Part shown: positions 24,983 to 33,510 of the stretch, piece by piece
How the letters are laid out: each line of letters starts with the position of its first letter
How positions within the stretch are numbered: the first letter of the stretch is position 1
Assembly (NCBI GenBank): GCA_024232355.1
Contig: JAAEPW010000079.1
Coordinates: 6,605 to 70,604 of the forward strand
Reading direction: 5' to 3'
DNA from: Chloroflexota bacterium
GTDB lineage: Bacteria > Chloroflexota > Anaerolineae > B4-G1
Length of the DNA: 64,000 bases
Position numbers and translations under genes: made by a program
The notes under the pieces: model-generated
What the model was told of the DNA's origin: nothing
What the model saw: only the letters and a program-made list of their open reading frames with translations
Database searches by the model: none

Positions 24983-26446
24983 ATGCGATCAAAAATTATT
25001 TCTTGCACTAGTCGTTTGTTCATTGCTCATTGTTCATTGCTCATTGTCCTACTATTAACTCTGATCGGATGTGGAAGAACAACCCCAACGTCCGAGTCTG
25101 TACAGCCAACACCAGTACAAAGCCCACTACCCACCGCCACTGCCACACAGCCCCCAGAATTGCAGCCAATGATCGTTACTCTGGAACTGTGGCTGCCTGA
25201 ACAATTAAACCCCTATGGTGACAATCCAGGTGCCGACATCCTCGCGCAGCAATTGGACAACTTTAGTGAAGCCTATCCCGACGTGCAGGTCGAGGTGATG
25301 GTAAAAAAATCCCACGGGCGAGGCGGCCTGCTCGATTTTTTGCGGACAGCGCGGGATGCCGCGCCATCCATTATGCCCGATCTAGTGGTACTGGACGCAA
25401 CCGAATTAGCGGTCGCCACCGGATTGGACGTCATCCGGCCACTCGACGCACTCCTCTCACCCGCCGACGTATCCGAGCGATTCCCTTTTGCCGTTGAATT
25501 GGGGACAGTAGATGAACAAACAATGGGCTTTGTCATCAGTACCGATGTGCAACACCTGGCCTATCGCCCGGCACTACTCGACTCACCACCGGTCTCCTGG
25601 ACACAGTTCATCTCGCCGCCGATCTCTTTCTTATTCCCTGCCGGCGGGCGTGACCGGCAAGTCAATGATGCAACATTAATCCAGTACCTGGCAGCGGGCG
25701 GCAGATTGACTGATGAGGAAGGGAATCCTTCGCTGGACGAGGATGTGATGGTGAGCGTGTTGGATTTCTACAGCGATTGCGTCCATGCCGCCACGGCGAT
25801 ACCGATCATCATCACCCCAACCATTTCGACAACAGTCATGTCAGGCACCAACCCAACCATTTCACCCACTACCGCATTGACCATTCCACTGATACTTTCA
25901 CCAACTATCATTTTACCCGATGTTTCGATGACCATCTCACCAACAGCCGTCTTGAGCATCAAAGATGCGGAACAAGTGTGGGAACAATTTCAAAGTGGAG
26001 CAAGCGACATCGCCGTGGTCCAAGCCGGGCGCTATTGGCTCGAGACAGACAGGACTTTTGCCCCAGCACCGATACCTACCCGTGACGGATATCACTTGAG
26101 CATCGCTCGACAGGAATGGGCAATAGCGATGGTGGCTGACGACCCGGCACGCCAGGCCTTGGCAATGCTGTTGTTCAATTGGCTTATCTTTCCCGATCAC
26201 GTGGGACAATGGACACAAGCCGCCGGTTACTTGCCGGGCATACGCAGTGCGTTGCGAGTCTGGGATGTATCGAGCGCAGACCGGGCTATGCTGCGCGATG
26301 TATTAGATGCTGCCGTGCCTGCCCCTCCGCCAGAAGTAATGCAAGCTGTCGGGCCAGTGATGCAAGATGCGGTGCGGGCCGTGTTCCGGGGATGGAACAC
26401 CCCTGAGGAAGCGGCTGCCTCCGCCGTTGACAACCTGAATCAATAG
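24983..26446 (+). CDS. Extracellular solute-binding lipoprotein (family 1, sugar-type)
   Basis: Binding protein of ABC-importer type, 487 aa. A signal peptide with lipobox LTLIGC places Cys30 as the lipidated residue. A Thr/Pro-rich spacer follows, then LELWLPEQLNPYG, PDLVVLDATELAV and later WEQFQSGASDIAVVQAGRYW, which match family-1 sugar-binding proteins. No permease or ATPase gene is nearby, so the partner is elsewhere or the protein works alone. Residues about 270-325 form a Thr/Pro/Ile-rich low-complexity insert that breaks the usual fold order. The ATG at 24983 has AGAGGA six bases upstream. A heptamer array overlaps the signal-peptide codons. It is divergent from the GT-C operon and precedes a glycerate kinase gene by 13 bases. 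Confidence 0.85.
   Translation: MRSKIISCTSRLFIAHCSLLIVLLLTLIGCGRTTPTSESVQPTPVQSPLPTATATQPPELQPMIVTLELWLPEQLNPYGDNPGADILAQQLDNFSEAYPDVQVEVMVKKSHGRGGLLDFLRTARDAAPSIMPDLVVLDATELAVATGLDVIRPLDALLSPADVSERFPFAVELGTVDEQTMGFVISTDVQHLAYRPALLDSPPVSWTQFISPPISFLFPAGGRDRQVNDATLIQYLAAGGRLTDEEGNPSLDEDVMVSVLDFYSDCVHAATAIPIIITPTISTTVMSGTNPTISPTTALTIPLILSPTIILPDVSMTISPTAVLSIKDAEQVWEQFQSGASDIAVVQAGRYWLETDRTFAPAPIPTRDGYHLSIARQEWAIAMVADDPARQALAMLLFNWLIFPDHVGQWTQAAGYLPGIRSALRVWDVSSADRAMLRDVLDAAVPAPPPEVMQAVGPVMQDAVRAVFRGWNTPEEAAASAVDNLNQ
25019..25046. repeat. Degenerate heptanucleotide array, locus 4 (signal-peptide codons)
   Basis: Four units TTCATTG CTCATTG, TTCATTG CTCATTG; the complement is CAATGAR, the unit of loci 2 and 3. 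It encodes the hydrophobic core FIAHCSLLI of the lipoprotein signal. Confidence 0.7.
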
Positions 26447-26459
26447 GAAAGTCGCATCG

Positions 26460-27776
26460 ATGCCCAACCACAACCTGCGCTCCGTCGCCACTGAACTACA
26501 GCAAGCAGCACTGACCGCCATCGAACCAGCAGCAGCCGTGCACCGTCACGTCGATCGAGAGGGAACTACCCTCGTCGTCGCTAATCGACGCTATGACTTG
26601 GCATCCTACGAGCGTGTGTTTGTCGTCGCTGGCGGAAAGGCAGCCGTGCCAATGACGGCGGCCCTCATTGACATTCTAGGCAATTACGTGAACGCCACCA
26701 TAGTTGTCACAAAGCGTGGCTCCCCTCTAAATCTCCAATCGCCCAATCTCCAAATTCTGGAAGCCGGACATCCAGTGCCTGACGAAAACTCGATACGTGG
26801 AGCACAAGCCATCGTCGATCTGGTGAGCCAAGCAACGGAACGCGATCTGGTCATCTGTCTCATTTCTGGTGGAGGCTCGGCGCTATTGACGCTGCCCATA
26901 CCTGGCCTGACCTTGACCGACCTCCAATCACTCACTGACGCGCTCCTCCGCTCCGGCGCGACGATAAACGAGATGAACACCGTGCGCAAGCACTGCTCGC
27001 AAATCAAGGGCGGCAACCTCGCCCAGCTGGCTGCCCCGGCGACGTTGATCACCCTCATCCTTTCGGATGTGGTTGGCGATCCCCTCGACGTCATCGCCTC
27101 TGGTCCCACCGTGCCCGATCCGACGACGGTGGCGGATGCAGAAGCGGTGCTGGAACGGTATGGAATTAAAGACCGAGTTTCTTTCCACGAGACACCCAAA
27201 CCAGGCGATCCGGCCTTTGAGCGGATGCAACACGTCATCATTGGCTCCAACCGGTTGGCAGCGGTGGCGGCGATGAAGAAAGCGCGCAGGTTGGGGTTTA
27301 ATACGTTACTGCTGAGCACCTACGTCGAGGGAGAAGCGCGAGAGACAGCACGAGTAGCGGCAGCACTGGCAAAGGGAATACGCGCCCACGGAGACCCCCT
27401 GTCTCCGCCAGCCTGCCTGGTGTGGGGCGGTGAAACCACAGTGACGATGCACGGCGATGGGAAAGGGGGTCGCAATCAAGAGTTGGCCCTTGCAGCGGCC
27501 ATGGCCCTCGATGGCTGGCCCGGCGTGCTGGTGATGGCGCTGGCAACCGACGGCAGCGACGGTCCCACCGATGCGGCCGGTGCAACCATTACCGGAGAAA
27601 CAGTAACTCGTGCCAAAGCATTGGGTCTTGATCCCCAAGCAGCATTAGATACCAACGACAGTTATGCTTTTTTCGACGCTTCAGGCGACCTGATTCGCAC
27701 AGGCCCGACGGGAACAAACGTGAACGATTTGTTATTCATCCTGGTAGGAAACGACGACCCAACGAACGAGCAATGA
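26460..27776 (+). CDS. Glycerate 2-kinase (MOFRL family)
   Basis: Phosphorylates D-glycerate to 2-phosphoglycerate with ATP, feeding glycerate into lower glycolysis. The 438-aa protein shows the two-domain layout: an N-terminal DUF4147 part with VAGGKAAVPM, ISGGGSALLTLPIPGLTL and NTVRKHCSQIKGGNLA, and a C-terminal MOFRL domain with CLVWGGETTVTM, GGRNQELALAAA and LATDGSDGPTDAAGA. ATG 26460 lies 13 bases after the lipoprotein gene and four bases of its end overlap the next gene, so the three genes form an operon. A short degenerate heptamer array (26730-26758) sits in the coding region at NLQSPNLQIL. Confidence 0.93.
   Translation: MPNHNLRSVATELQQAALTAIEPAAAVHRHVDREGTTLVVANRRYDLASYERVFVVAGGKAAVPMTAALIDILGNYVNATIVVTKRGSPLNLQSPNLQILEAGHPVPDENSIRGAQAIVDLVSQATERDLVICLISGGGSALLTLPIPGLTLTDLQSLTDALLRSGATINEMNTVRKHCSQIKGGNLAQLAAPATLITLILSDVVGDPLDVIASGPTVPDPTTVADAEAVLERYGIKDRVSFHETPKPGDPAFERMQHVIIGSNRLAAVAAMKKARRLGFNTLLLSTYVEGEARETARVAAALAKGIRAHGDPLSPPACLVWGGETTVTMHGDGKGGRNQELALAAAMALDGWPGVLVMALATDGSDGPTDAAGATITGETVTRAKALGLDPQAALDTNDSYAFFDASGDLIRTGPTGTNVNDLLFILVGNDDPTNEQ
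26730..26758. repeat. Degenerate heptanucleotide array, locus 5 (inside glycerate kinase)
   Basis: AATCTCC AATCGCC, one extra C, AATCTCC AAATTCT. It is weaker than loci 1-4 and shares AATCTCC with locus 6. Confidence 0.4.
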
Positions 27777-28693
27777 TGAACGTCACAGAAATCCCACGAA
27801 ACTGGGCCATTGATACCGTCGTCTCTGTGCAGACCATCCCCTCGTACTGGAGCAAGGCTTCCTGGGTCACTACCGCGGACAGTTCTGTCTACGTCTTGAA
27901 AGAAAAGGATGACCGCACTAGAATAAACAACGAATATGTACTCTTATCCTGGCTGGCGCAACACGATGTACCCGTTGCAGCACCCATGTTGGCTATATCC
28001 GGACAACCCTGTGCCCTCCACGACGGAAAAACTTTCTGTCTTTACCCTCGATTGCCGGGCGACGTCATTCACGACCACTACTCGGACGGGGCAAAGGAGA
28101 GAGCAAAAGGTTTTGGTCAAGCCATAGGACAGTTACACGTGGCGCTTGCAGAGTGGGAGATCACACCAGGCTTTGAGGAAATGAACCTGCTCAACTCGGT
28201 CACAAATTATGTCCTTCCTACCGTCCATGAAAAGAGTAATTGCCCTGACAGCCTCGATATTGAGGCTGTCAGTACCGCGGTGACAGATTTCGAGACAAAG
28301 ATCACGCCATTGTATAAGAGATTAACCAAGCATTTGATCCATCGAGACCCAAACCCTATGAATATGCTGTTCGACGGTGGAGAACTGAGCGGCATCCTGG
28401 ATTTCGATATGGTGGTGAGAAGCGTCAGAATATTTGATCCCTGCTATTGTGCGTCGAGCATCCTAGTCAGCGGGTTTGGGCAACCCGAACAGAGAACCGC
28501 GTGGAGCAATATCTTTTGCGCCCTACTCGATGGCTACGAACAGTACATCCCACTCACCGTCACCGAACGGGAAGCGATCCACCCTATCTTGATGTCCATT
28601 CAACTTTTGTTCATCGCGTTCAGCCTAAATATGGGGAATCCTGGCGCTGCCAAGTTCAACGAGAGAGTGCTTTACTGGCTCTGCGATATGTGA
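27773..28693 (+). CDS. APH-family phosphotransferase (aminoglycoside/homoserine kinase-like)
   Basis: A 306-aa kinase-like protein. The Brenner-type catalytic loop LIHRDPNPMNMLFDG and the metal-binding LSGILDFDMV are both present, at about residues 185-215. The N-terminal lobe holds VYVLKEKDDRTRINNEYVLL, with the likely ATP lysine, and YPRLPGDVIHDHY. Family members phosphorylate antibiotics, homoserine, choline or sugars; nothing here decides between them. Its position behind a glycerate kinase and a solute-binding protein favours a small metabolite over an antibiotic. It starts within the ATGATGA overlap with the glycerate kinase stop. Confidence 0.83.
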   Translation: MMNVTEIPRNWAIDTVVSVQTIPSYWSKASWVTTADSSVYVLKEKDDRTRINNEYVLLSWLAQHDVPVAAPMLAISGQPCALHDGKTFCLYPRLPGDVIHDHYSDGAKERAKGFGQAIGQLHVALAEWEITPGFEEMNLLNSVTNYVLPTVHEKSNCPDSLDIEAVSTAVTDFETKITPLYKRLTKHLIHRDPNPMNMLFDGGELSGILDFDMVVRSVRIFDPCYCASSILVSGFGQPEQRTAWSNIFCALLDGYEQYIPLTVTEREAIHPILMSIQLLFIAFSLNMGNPGAAKFNERVLYWLCDM

Positions 28694-28699
28694 TATAAT
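28671..28699 (+). promoter_or_regulatory. Promoter of the partner-switching genes
   Basis: TTTACT (28671-28676), 17 bases, TATAAT (28694-28699) with an upstream TGa that makes it an extended -10. It overlaps the end of the APH-like gene. Confidence 0.7.
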
Positions 28700-28754
28700 T
28701 CCCCTCGTAAACCCTATTACAAATTCAAATATCAAATCAATTAGGAGGTTAACA

Positions 28755-29090
28755 ATGCAAGTCACCACCGAAGAATTCAAACGCTGCGATCTGGTCAAGG
28801 CCGAAGGTCGTGTGGATAGCAAAACCGCCCCTCAGTTGTCAAAGGCGTTCGAAGCCATCACCGAGGCCGAACGTTTTAAAATCGTGTTTGATATGAGTGG
28901 AATTGAGTTCGTCTCCAGTGCCGGTTTGCGGGTAATGATCAGTGTGCAAAAGACCTGCAAGCGTTGGAACCGAGGAGAGTTGGTTCTAGCCAATGTATCC
29001 GACAAGATCAAAGACGTTATGGACCTGGCGGGTTTTGTGCCCCTATTCAAGTTCTACGAAACGGCTATTGAGGCAGTCGGAGACTTTTAG
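28755..29090 (+). CDS. STAS-domain anti-sigma factor antagonist (SpoIIAA/RsbV-like)
   Basis: In partner switching this protein, when unphosphorylated, binds the anti-sigma kinase and frees its target. The 111-aa sequence is one STAS domain with the central strand IVFDMSGIEFVSSAGLRVM. Ser54/Ser55 in SSAGL is the site that the kinase phosphorylates and a SpoIIE phosphatase resets in this family. A strong AGGAGG lies before ATG 28755. It is followed by the kinase gene and the large phosphatase gene, giving the whole switch in order. Confidence 0.93.
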   Translation: MQVTTEEFKRCDLVKAEGRVDSKTAPQLSKAFEAITEAERFKIVFDMSGIEFVSSAGLRVMISVQKTCKRWNRGELVLANVSDKIKDVMDLAGFVPLFKFYETAIEAVGDF

Positions 29091-29138
29091 CTCCAGTTGC
29101 TTTGTTGTTTCTGAACAACACCTAAACTGCGAGTTTGG

Positions 29139-29199
29139 TTGATACGCCAAGGTCGCTTCGGTTACCTGGACAAGAACCGAGGTGACCTTTTGGCGTCAA
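29139..29199. repeat. Large hairpin upstream of the anti-sigma kinase gene
   Basis: Two arms of 25 bases (29139-29163 and 29175-29199) are near-perfect complements around an 11-base loop; shared core elements are ACGCCAA/TTGGCGT and TCGGTT/AACCGA. It lies between the STAS and kinase genes, with no T-run. A small TGTTGTT/AACAACA hairpin (29103-29120) precedes it. It may limit read-through or control translation of the kinase. Confidence 0.65.
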
Positions 29200-29208
29200 T
29201 TATGTATC

Positions 29209-29694
29209 ATGTTGTATAGAGAAAGAATTTTACAACTCGGCTCACAATTTCACGATTTGATGGGAACTTTTTCAACTCTTACATTTCCTGGCCAATTCGA
29301 AAGCCTGGCGGCTATCAGTGAATTTGTCACTGATGCCGCCAGAACTGCTGGCCTGGATGCGTGTGCCGTGGATGCGGTACAGTTGGCAGTGGATGAGGCG
29401 TGCAGCAACATTGTTGAACACGCTTATGGCGGCGAAAGATATGGCGATATCGAGTGTACGTGTCATATCAACGATGACAGTCTAACCATCATCATCCGAG
29501 ACCATGGTCATCCCTTTGATCCTTCCCTCGTGCCAGAACCAGACACCTGTCCCTCGCTCGATGATGAAACATGCACTGGTGGAGGGCTGGGACTTTACTT
29601 TATGCGTCAATTGATGGATAAGGTTGTATTCGAGTTCGCGCCAGATTCGGGCAACGTGGTGACGATGGTAAAACTGAAGGAGCCAACGTCTTGA
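29209..29694 (+). CDS. Anti-sigma regulatory serine kinase (RsbW/SpoIIAB-like HATPase)
   Basis: GHKL-fold kinase that phosphorylates the STAS partner and binds the alternative target, usually a sigma factor. The N-box DEACSNIVEHAYGG, the G1 segment RDHGHPFDP and the G2 segment GGGLGLYFMRQLMDKV are all present in the second half of the protein. The start is uncertain: ATG at 29209 or at 29260 (MGTFSTLTFPG, the usual family beginning), neither with a clear ribosome site. Its stop codon overlaps the TTG start of the phosphatase gene, so these two are tightly coupled. No sigma factor gene is visible in the window. Confidence 0.88.
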   Translation: MLYRERILQLGSQFHDLMGTFSTLTFPGQFESLAAISEFVTDAARTAGLDACAVDAVQLAVDEACSNIVEHAYGGERYGDIECTCHINDDSLTIIIRDHGHPFDPSLVPEPDTCPSLDDETCTGGGLGLYFMRQLMDKVVFEFAPDSGNVVTMVKLKEPTS

Positions 29695-32600
29695 ATGACC
29701 AACCACAGACATCTGAGCGTCCAACACACCAACAGATTCTTCAACTGGGCGGGCAACTGGTTTCCTGCCCCGCAGTTAGCGCTCAAAAGACCCTAATTGT
29801 AGAGACAGCTGCTCGGTTGGTGCAAGGTCAAGCTGATCTCTGGCTGGCCGAGACCCTTTACCGGCTACCTGTATCAGAGGAATCACTTTCCCCCACTTGT
29901 GCCGAACTTCCATCCGACTTGATGCGTCGTGCCATCGACGCAGGCCAGGCCGTGAAAGGAAATACCCTAACGATTGCAATACCGTTACTCATCCCTGACG
30001 CAATCCTGGGAGCACTAGAAGTAAAACGGCCTGACGGTCCCGATTTTGTTGATGATGAGATTGAACTCCTCGATGGTTTGGTTGCCCAATCAGTAGTCGG
30101 TTTGCAGGCCACTCGTCAGGTAGCAATCGAGCGATGGCGAGTTGAACAACTCTCGCTAGTGCGCCAGGTCAGCGCCCAGGTAGCTGACGTTTTTAACCTG
30201 GAAGAACTCGCCCGCCGCGTAACGGACTTGATCTTTCACACCTTTAAATATTACTTTATATCTCTCTTTATCCTCGAACCAGACGAGGGAATCCTGCATA
30301 TGCCAGCTTGTGCCGGTCTACCCGATGATGGCAAGCTGCCCATCGATTTGCAAGTTCGGTTAGGCGAAGGGATCGTCGGCGGTGCGGCGCAGACTGGCAC
30401 AGAAATCGTGGCCAATGACGTAGGCAACGAGCCTCGTTATTGCTATCTAGATGCACTGCCCGAAACTCGGTCCGAGGTCGCTCTGCCACTCAAAACCAAA
30501 GGTCGCGTACTGGGCGTGCTCGACGTACAAAGCGACCAAACCAACGCTTTCGACGAAACAAATATGCTTGTTCTGCGTGCTTTGGCAGACAACGTTGCCA
30601 TGGCAGTGGAACGCGCCCGACTCTATGGCGACCTTCGCCGTCGAGCCGATCAACTTTCGACCGTAGCCGACGTCAGCCGCGCCGTCGCCTCCATTCTGGA
30701 TATAGACACTTTGTTCGACGAGGTGGTCAGGCTCATTCGGGAACAATTCGGCTACCCGTTCGTCTATTTGTTCACCGTAGCCCCCGGCCGCGGTCAAATC
30801 ATCTATCGCGCGGGCACCGAACCTCAAGCGCCAGGTTACGAATCCCCAATTCAGCCGACCTGTGATCTGAATGACTCGGAAGGCATCGTTCCCTGGGTCG
30901 CATGCCACGGGAAAGCAGTGATCTGCAACGACATCGACACTGATCCCCGCTGTCACCCTTCCAAGCTACCGTCTGGCGATACCCGGGCCGAACTAGCCGT
31001 TCCCTTGATCTTTGGCAGCCAGGTGCTGGGCGTCCTCAATGTGCGGAGCGAGCAACAAGATGTCTTTGGCGACCAAGACCGCATCCTGTTCAAAGCTCTG
31101 GCAGACAGCGTGGCTACCGCGATCCGAAACGCCAACCTCTACCGCTCCGAGCGATGGCGTCGCCAGGTCGCTGACAGCCTGCGAGAAGTAGCCGGTCTGC
31201 TCTCCTCCGAGATGAGCCTCGACCAAGTGCTGGACGCTATCCTAGTCGAGTTGGAGCGCACCCTTCCCTGCGACGTAGTTGCCGTTTGGCTCTTGCGGAA
31301 TGGAGACTTGTACCTATCTGCCGTTCACGGGTGCTCGGAGGAGGCGCGCGTAAACGTATCCTCGCCCGACACCGACTCTTGGCTTGGTCGGGCACTAAAC
31401 GCCGAACAACCCATTGCGCGCACTTTCCAGTCGCCACCTGATCCACTGGGCGCTACCCTTGGATTTTCGCTTGAGCATTCCGCTGTCGCTGCCCCGTTGC
31501 GCGCTGCTGACCAACACCTAGGAGTCTTGACCTTGGCTCATCGTGCTCCGGGACGCTATGGGACCGAGGCGCGGATGATAACATCCGCTTTCGCCAGCTA
31601 TGCGGCTGTCGCCATCGAAAACGCCCGACTTTACCAAGAGTCCCAGGAACTGGCCCGCATCTCGACGGTGATGCTCCAGGTAGCCGAGGCCACTCGGTCG
31701 CTAGCAACTCTCGACCAAGTGCTGCAAACCGTGTCCCATCTCGTGCCGACGTTGGTCGGCGTGGATCGCTGCGCCATCCTGCTGTGGGACAACGCCACAG
31801 TGGCCTTTACACCGGCTGCTGCTGCCGGGCTTACCCCGGTGCAGTGGGACGATTTCAAGCAATGGTCTGTCACACCGGGCGAAGAGCCAGTCTTTGATGA
31901 CCTGCGCCAAAGCAAGGCCCCCATTTTTATTTATGACGTAACGACTGATTCCAGGCTATCGGATCTGATTGTCTGGGATCTCGGTTTCGAGTCGTTACTG
32001 TTACTACCTCTCCTTGCCCAAGACGAGGTCCTGGGCGCGATGCTGATTGACTATCAAAGCGATTGGTTCGAGTTCGAGACCACGGGAACGGGAATGGTCC
32101 ACGACGAACGGTTGGTCATCATCCAAGGAATCGCTCTCCAGACAGCAGCCGCTGTCGAGAACACCAAACTACGAGAGGCACAACAGGAAGAAGCCTACGT
32201 GTCGGCAGCGTTACTACAAGTAGCACAGGCCGTAGCCAACTTGACGAATCTGGACGACGTGCTGAGCACCATCGTTCGCATCACACCCATCCTGGTAGGA
32301 GTAGAACGGTGCATCATCTTTTTGTGGGATGACGAGGAACTTTTCTTTCGCCCAGCGCAAGCGTATGGCATCCCCCGCGATGCACAAGCAACCCTTATGG
32401 CCCAACGCTACACGCCTGGCGAATTTCGCCTCCTCGACGACGTTCGCGAGCGTGATAGTCCGATGGTTTATTCTCCCGATAACGATGCAGGAAATCGTAT
32501 CCCCGCTGACCTTGCTGATTTCTTGTCGCTTCCTACAGAAAATTTACAGGAGAATCCTCGCTCGTTACTGGCTGTACCGCTCTCGGTCAAGGGAGACATA

Positions 32601-33470
32601 CTTGGTGCTATGATATTGGAAGAGGCCCACGTATCACACCGTTCTCGCGAAAGATGGCTGGAAATCATCAATGGGATCTCACATCAAGCAGCACTGGCCG
32701 TACAAAGCGATTTACTTCAGCAAGAAATGGCCGAACGCGAGCGGCTAGAACGCGAACTACAGCTCGCCCACGACATTCAGCAGACCTTTATGCCCGGTCA
32801 ATGGCTCAATCTGCCAGGCTGGAATTTGGCCTTTACCTGGCGCGCGGCACGTCAGGTTGCGGGAGACTTTTACGACTTTTTCGAGTTACCCAATCAACAG
32901 CTAGGGCTCGTCATCGCAGACGTAGCCGACAAAGGGATGCCGGCCGCTCTCTTTATGGCCCTCACACGCGCCCTGGTGCGTGCAGCAGCGCTGGAGGAAA
33001 CGTCGCCTGTGGCCGCTATGGCACGCGTCAACGACCTGTTGGTGCCCGATGCCCAATCCGGTATGTTTGTCACTGCCATTTATGCTGTCCTATCGTTAGA
33101 GACAGGCGAGTTGGTCTATGCCAATGCCGGGCACAATCTGCCATTGCTCTTGCGTTCTCACTCGCAAGAGTTGGAGCAACTCAAAAAAGGTGGAATGGCA
33201 CTTGGTGTCTTGGAGGGTGTGCGGCTAAAAGAGCACGTCGTCTCTCTCGATCCTGGCGATAGTTTGATTTTTTACACCGATGGCATCACTGAGGCTTTTT
33301 CTGTAGAAAACCAGATCTATGGGGAAGAACGTTTACAAGCAACCATTCAAGCAACCAATGGTAGCTCGGCCCAAACTATGCTGGACGCCATCGACGATTC
33401 AGTAGATACATTCATCGGCGATGCGATCCCTTCTGATGATCGAACCATCATGATCCTCCATCGGCAATAA
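29691..33470 (+). CDS. Multi-GAF SpoIIE-type PP2C phosphatase (RsbU-like)
   Basis: A 1259-aa signal-integrating phosphatase predicted to dephosphorylate the STAS protein. About six consecutive GAF-type sensor modules fill residues 15-1000; typical endings are VLGVLDVQSD (about 280), VLGVLNVRSEQQ (about 450), LGVLTLAHR (about 610), VLGAMLIDYQ (about 785) and ILGAMILEEA (about 970). A short coiled linker, ERERLERELQLAHDIQQTFM, leads to the phosphatase domain with GDFYDFFEL, VIADVADKGMPAALFMAL, YANAGHNLPLL, FYTDGITEAF and the final SDDRTIMIL, holding the metal-binding Asp residues. No membrane segment, so it is cytoplasmic. Start is TTG 29691 with AAGGAG upstream and a TTGA overlap. GAF ligands cannot be read from sequence. 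Confidence 0.92.
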   Translation: MNDQPQTSERPTHQQILQLGGQLVSCPAVSAQKTLIVETAARLVQGQADLWLAETLYRLPVSEESLSPTCAELPSDLMRRAIDAGQAVKGNTLTIAIPLLIPDAILGALEVKRPDGPDFVDDEIELLDGLVAQSVVGLQATRQVAIERWRVEQLSLVRQVSAQVADVFNLEELARRVTDLIFHTFKYYFISLFILEPDEGILHMPACAGLPDDGKLPIDLQVRLGEGIVGGAAQTGTEIVANDVGNEPRYCYLDALPETRSEVALPLKTKGRVLGVLDVQSDQTNAFDETNMLVLRALADNVAMAVERARLYGDLRRRADQLSTVADVSRAVASILDIDTLFDEVVRLIREQFGYPFVYLFTVAPGRGQIIYRAGTEPQAPGYESPIQPTCDLNDSEGIVPWVACHGKAVICNDIDTDPRCHPSKLPSGDTRAELAVPLIFGSQVLGVLNVRSEQQDVFGDQDRILFKALADSVATAIRNANLYRSERWRRQVADSLREVAGLLSSEMSLDQVLDAILVELERTLPCDVVAVWLLRNGDLYLSAVHGCSEEARVNVSSPDTDSWLGRALNAEQPIARTFQSPPDPLGATLGFSLEHSAVAAPLRAADQHLGVLTLAHRAPGRYGTEARMITSAFASYAAVAIENARLYQESQELARISTVMLQVAEATRSLATLDQVLQTVSHLVPTLVGVDRCAILLWDNATVAFTPAAAAGLTPVQWDDFKQWSVTPGEEPVFDDLRQSKAPIFIYDVTTDSRLSDLIVWDLGFESLLLLPLLAQDEVLGAMLIDYQSDWFEFETTGTGMVHDERLVIIQGIALQTAAAVENTKLREAQQEEAYVSAALLQVAQAVANLTNLDDVLSTIVRITPILVGVERCIIFLWDDEELFFRPAQAYGIPRDAQATLMAQRYTPGEFRLLDDVRERDSPMVYSPDNDAGNRIPADLADFLSLPTENLQENPRSLLAVPLSVKGDILGAMILEEAHVSHRSRERWLEIINGISHQAALAVQSDLLQQEMAERERLERELQLAHDIQQTFMPGQWLNLPGWNLAFTWRAARQVAGDFYDFFELPNQQLGLVIADVADKGMPAALFMALTRALVRAAALEETSPVAAMARVNDLLVPDAQSGMFVTAIYAVLSLETGELVYANAGHNLPLLLRSHSQELEQLKKGGMALGVLEGVRLKEHVVSLDPGDSLIFYTDGITEAFSVENQIYGEERLQATIQATNGSSAQTMLDAIDDSVDTFIGDAIPSDDRTIMILHRQ

Positions 33471-33510
33471 ATCTACAAGCTAAAAATCTAGAAATCTCCA
33501 GTCTCCAATA
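33470..33510. repeat. Degenerate heptanucleotide array, locus 6 (convergent gene ends)
   Basis: AATCTAC AAGCTAA followed by AATCTAG, AATCTCC and AGTCTCC units with single-base slips. It straddles the stop of the phosphatase and the tail of the minus-strand SGNH-like gene. Confidence 0.45.
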
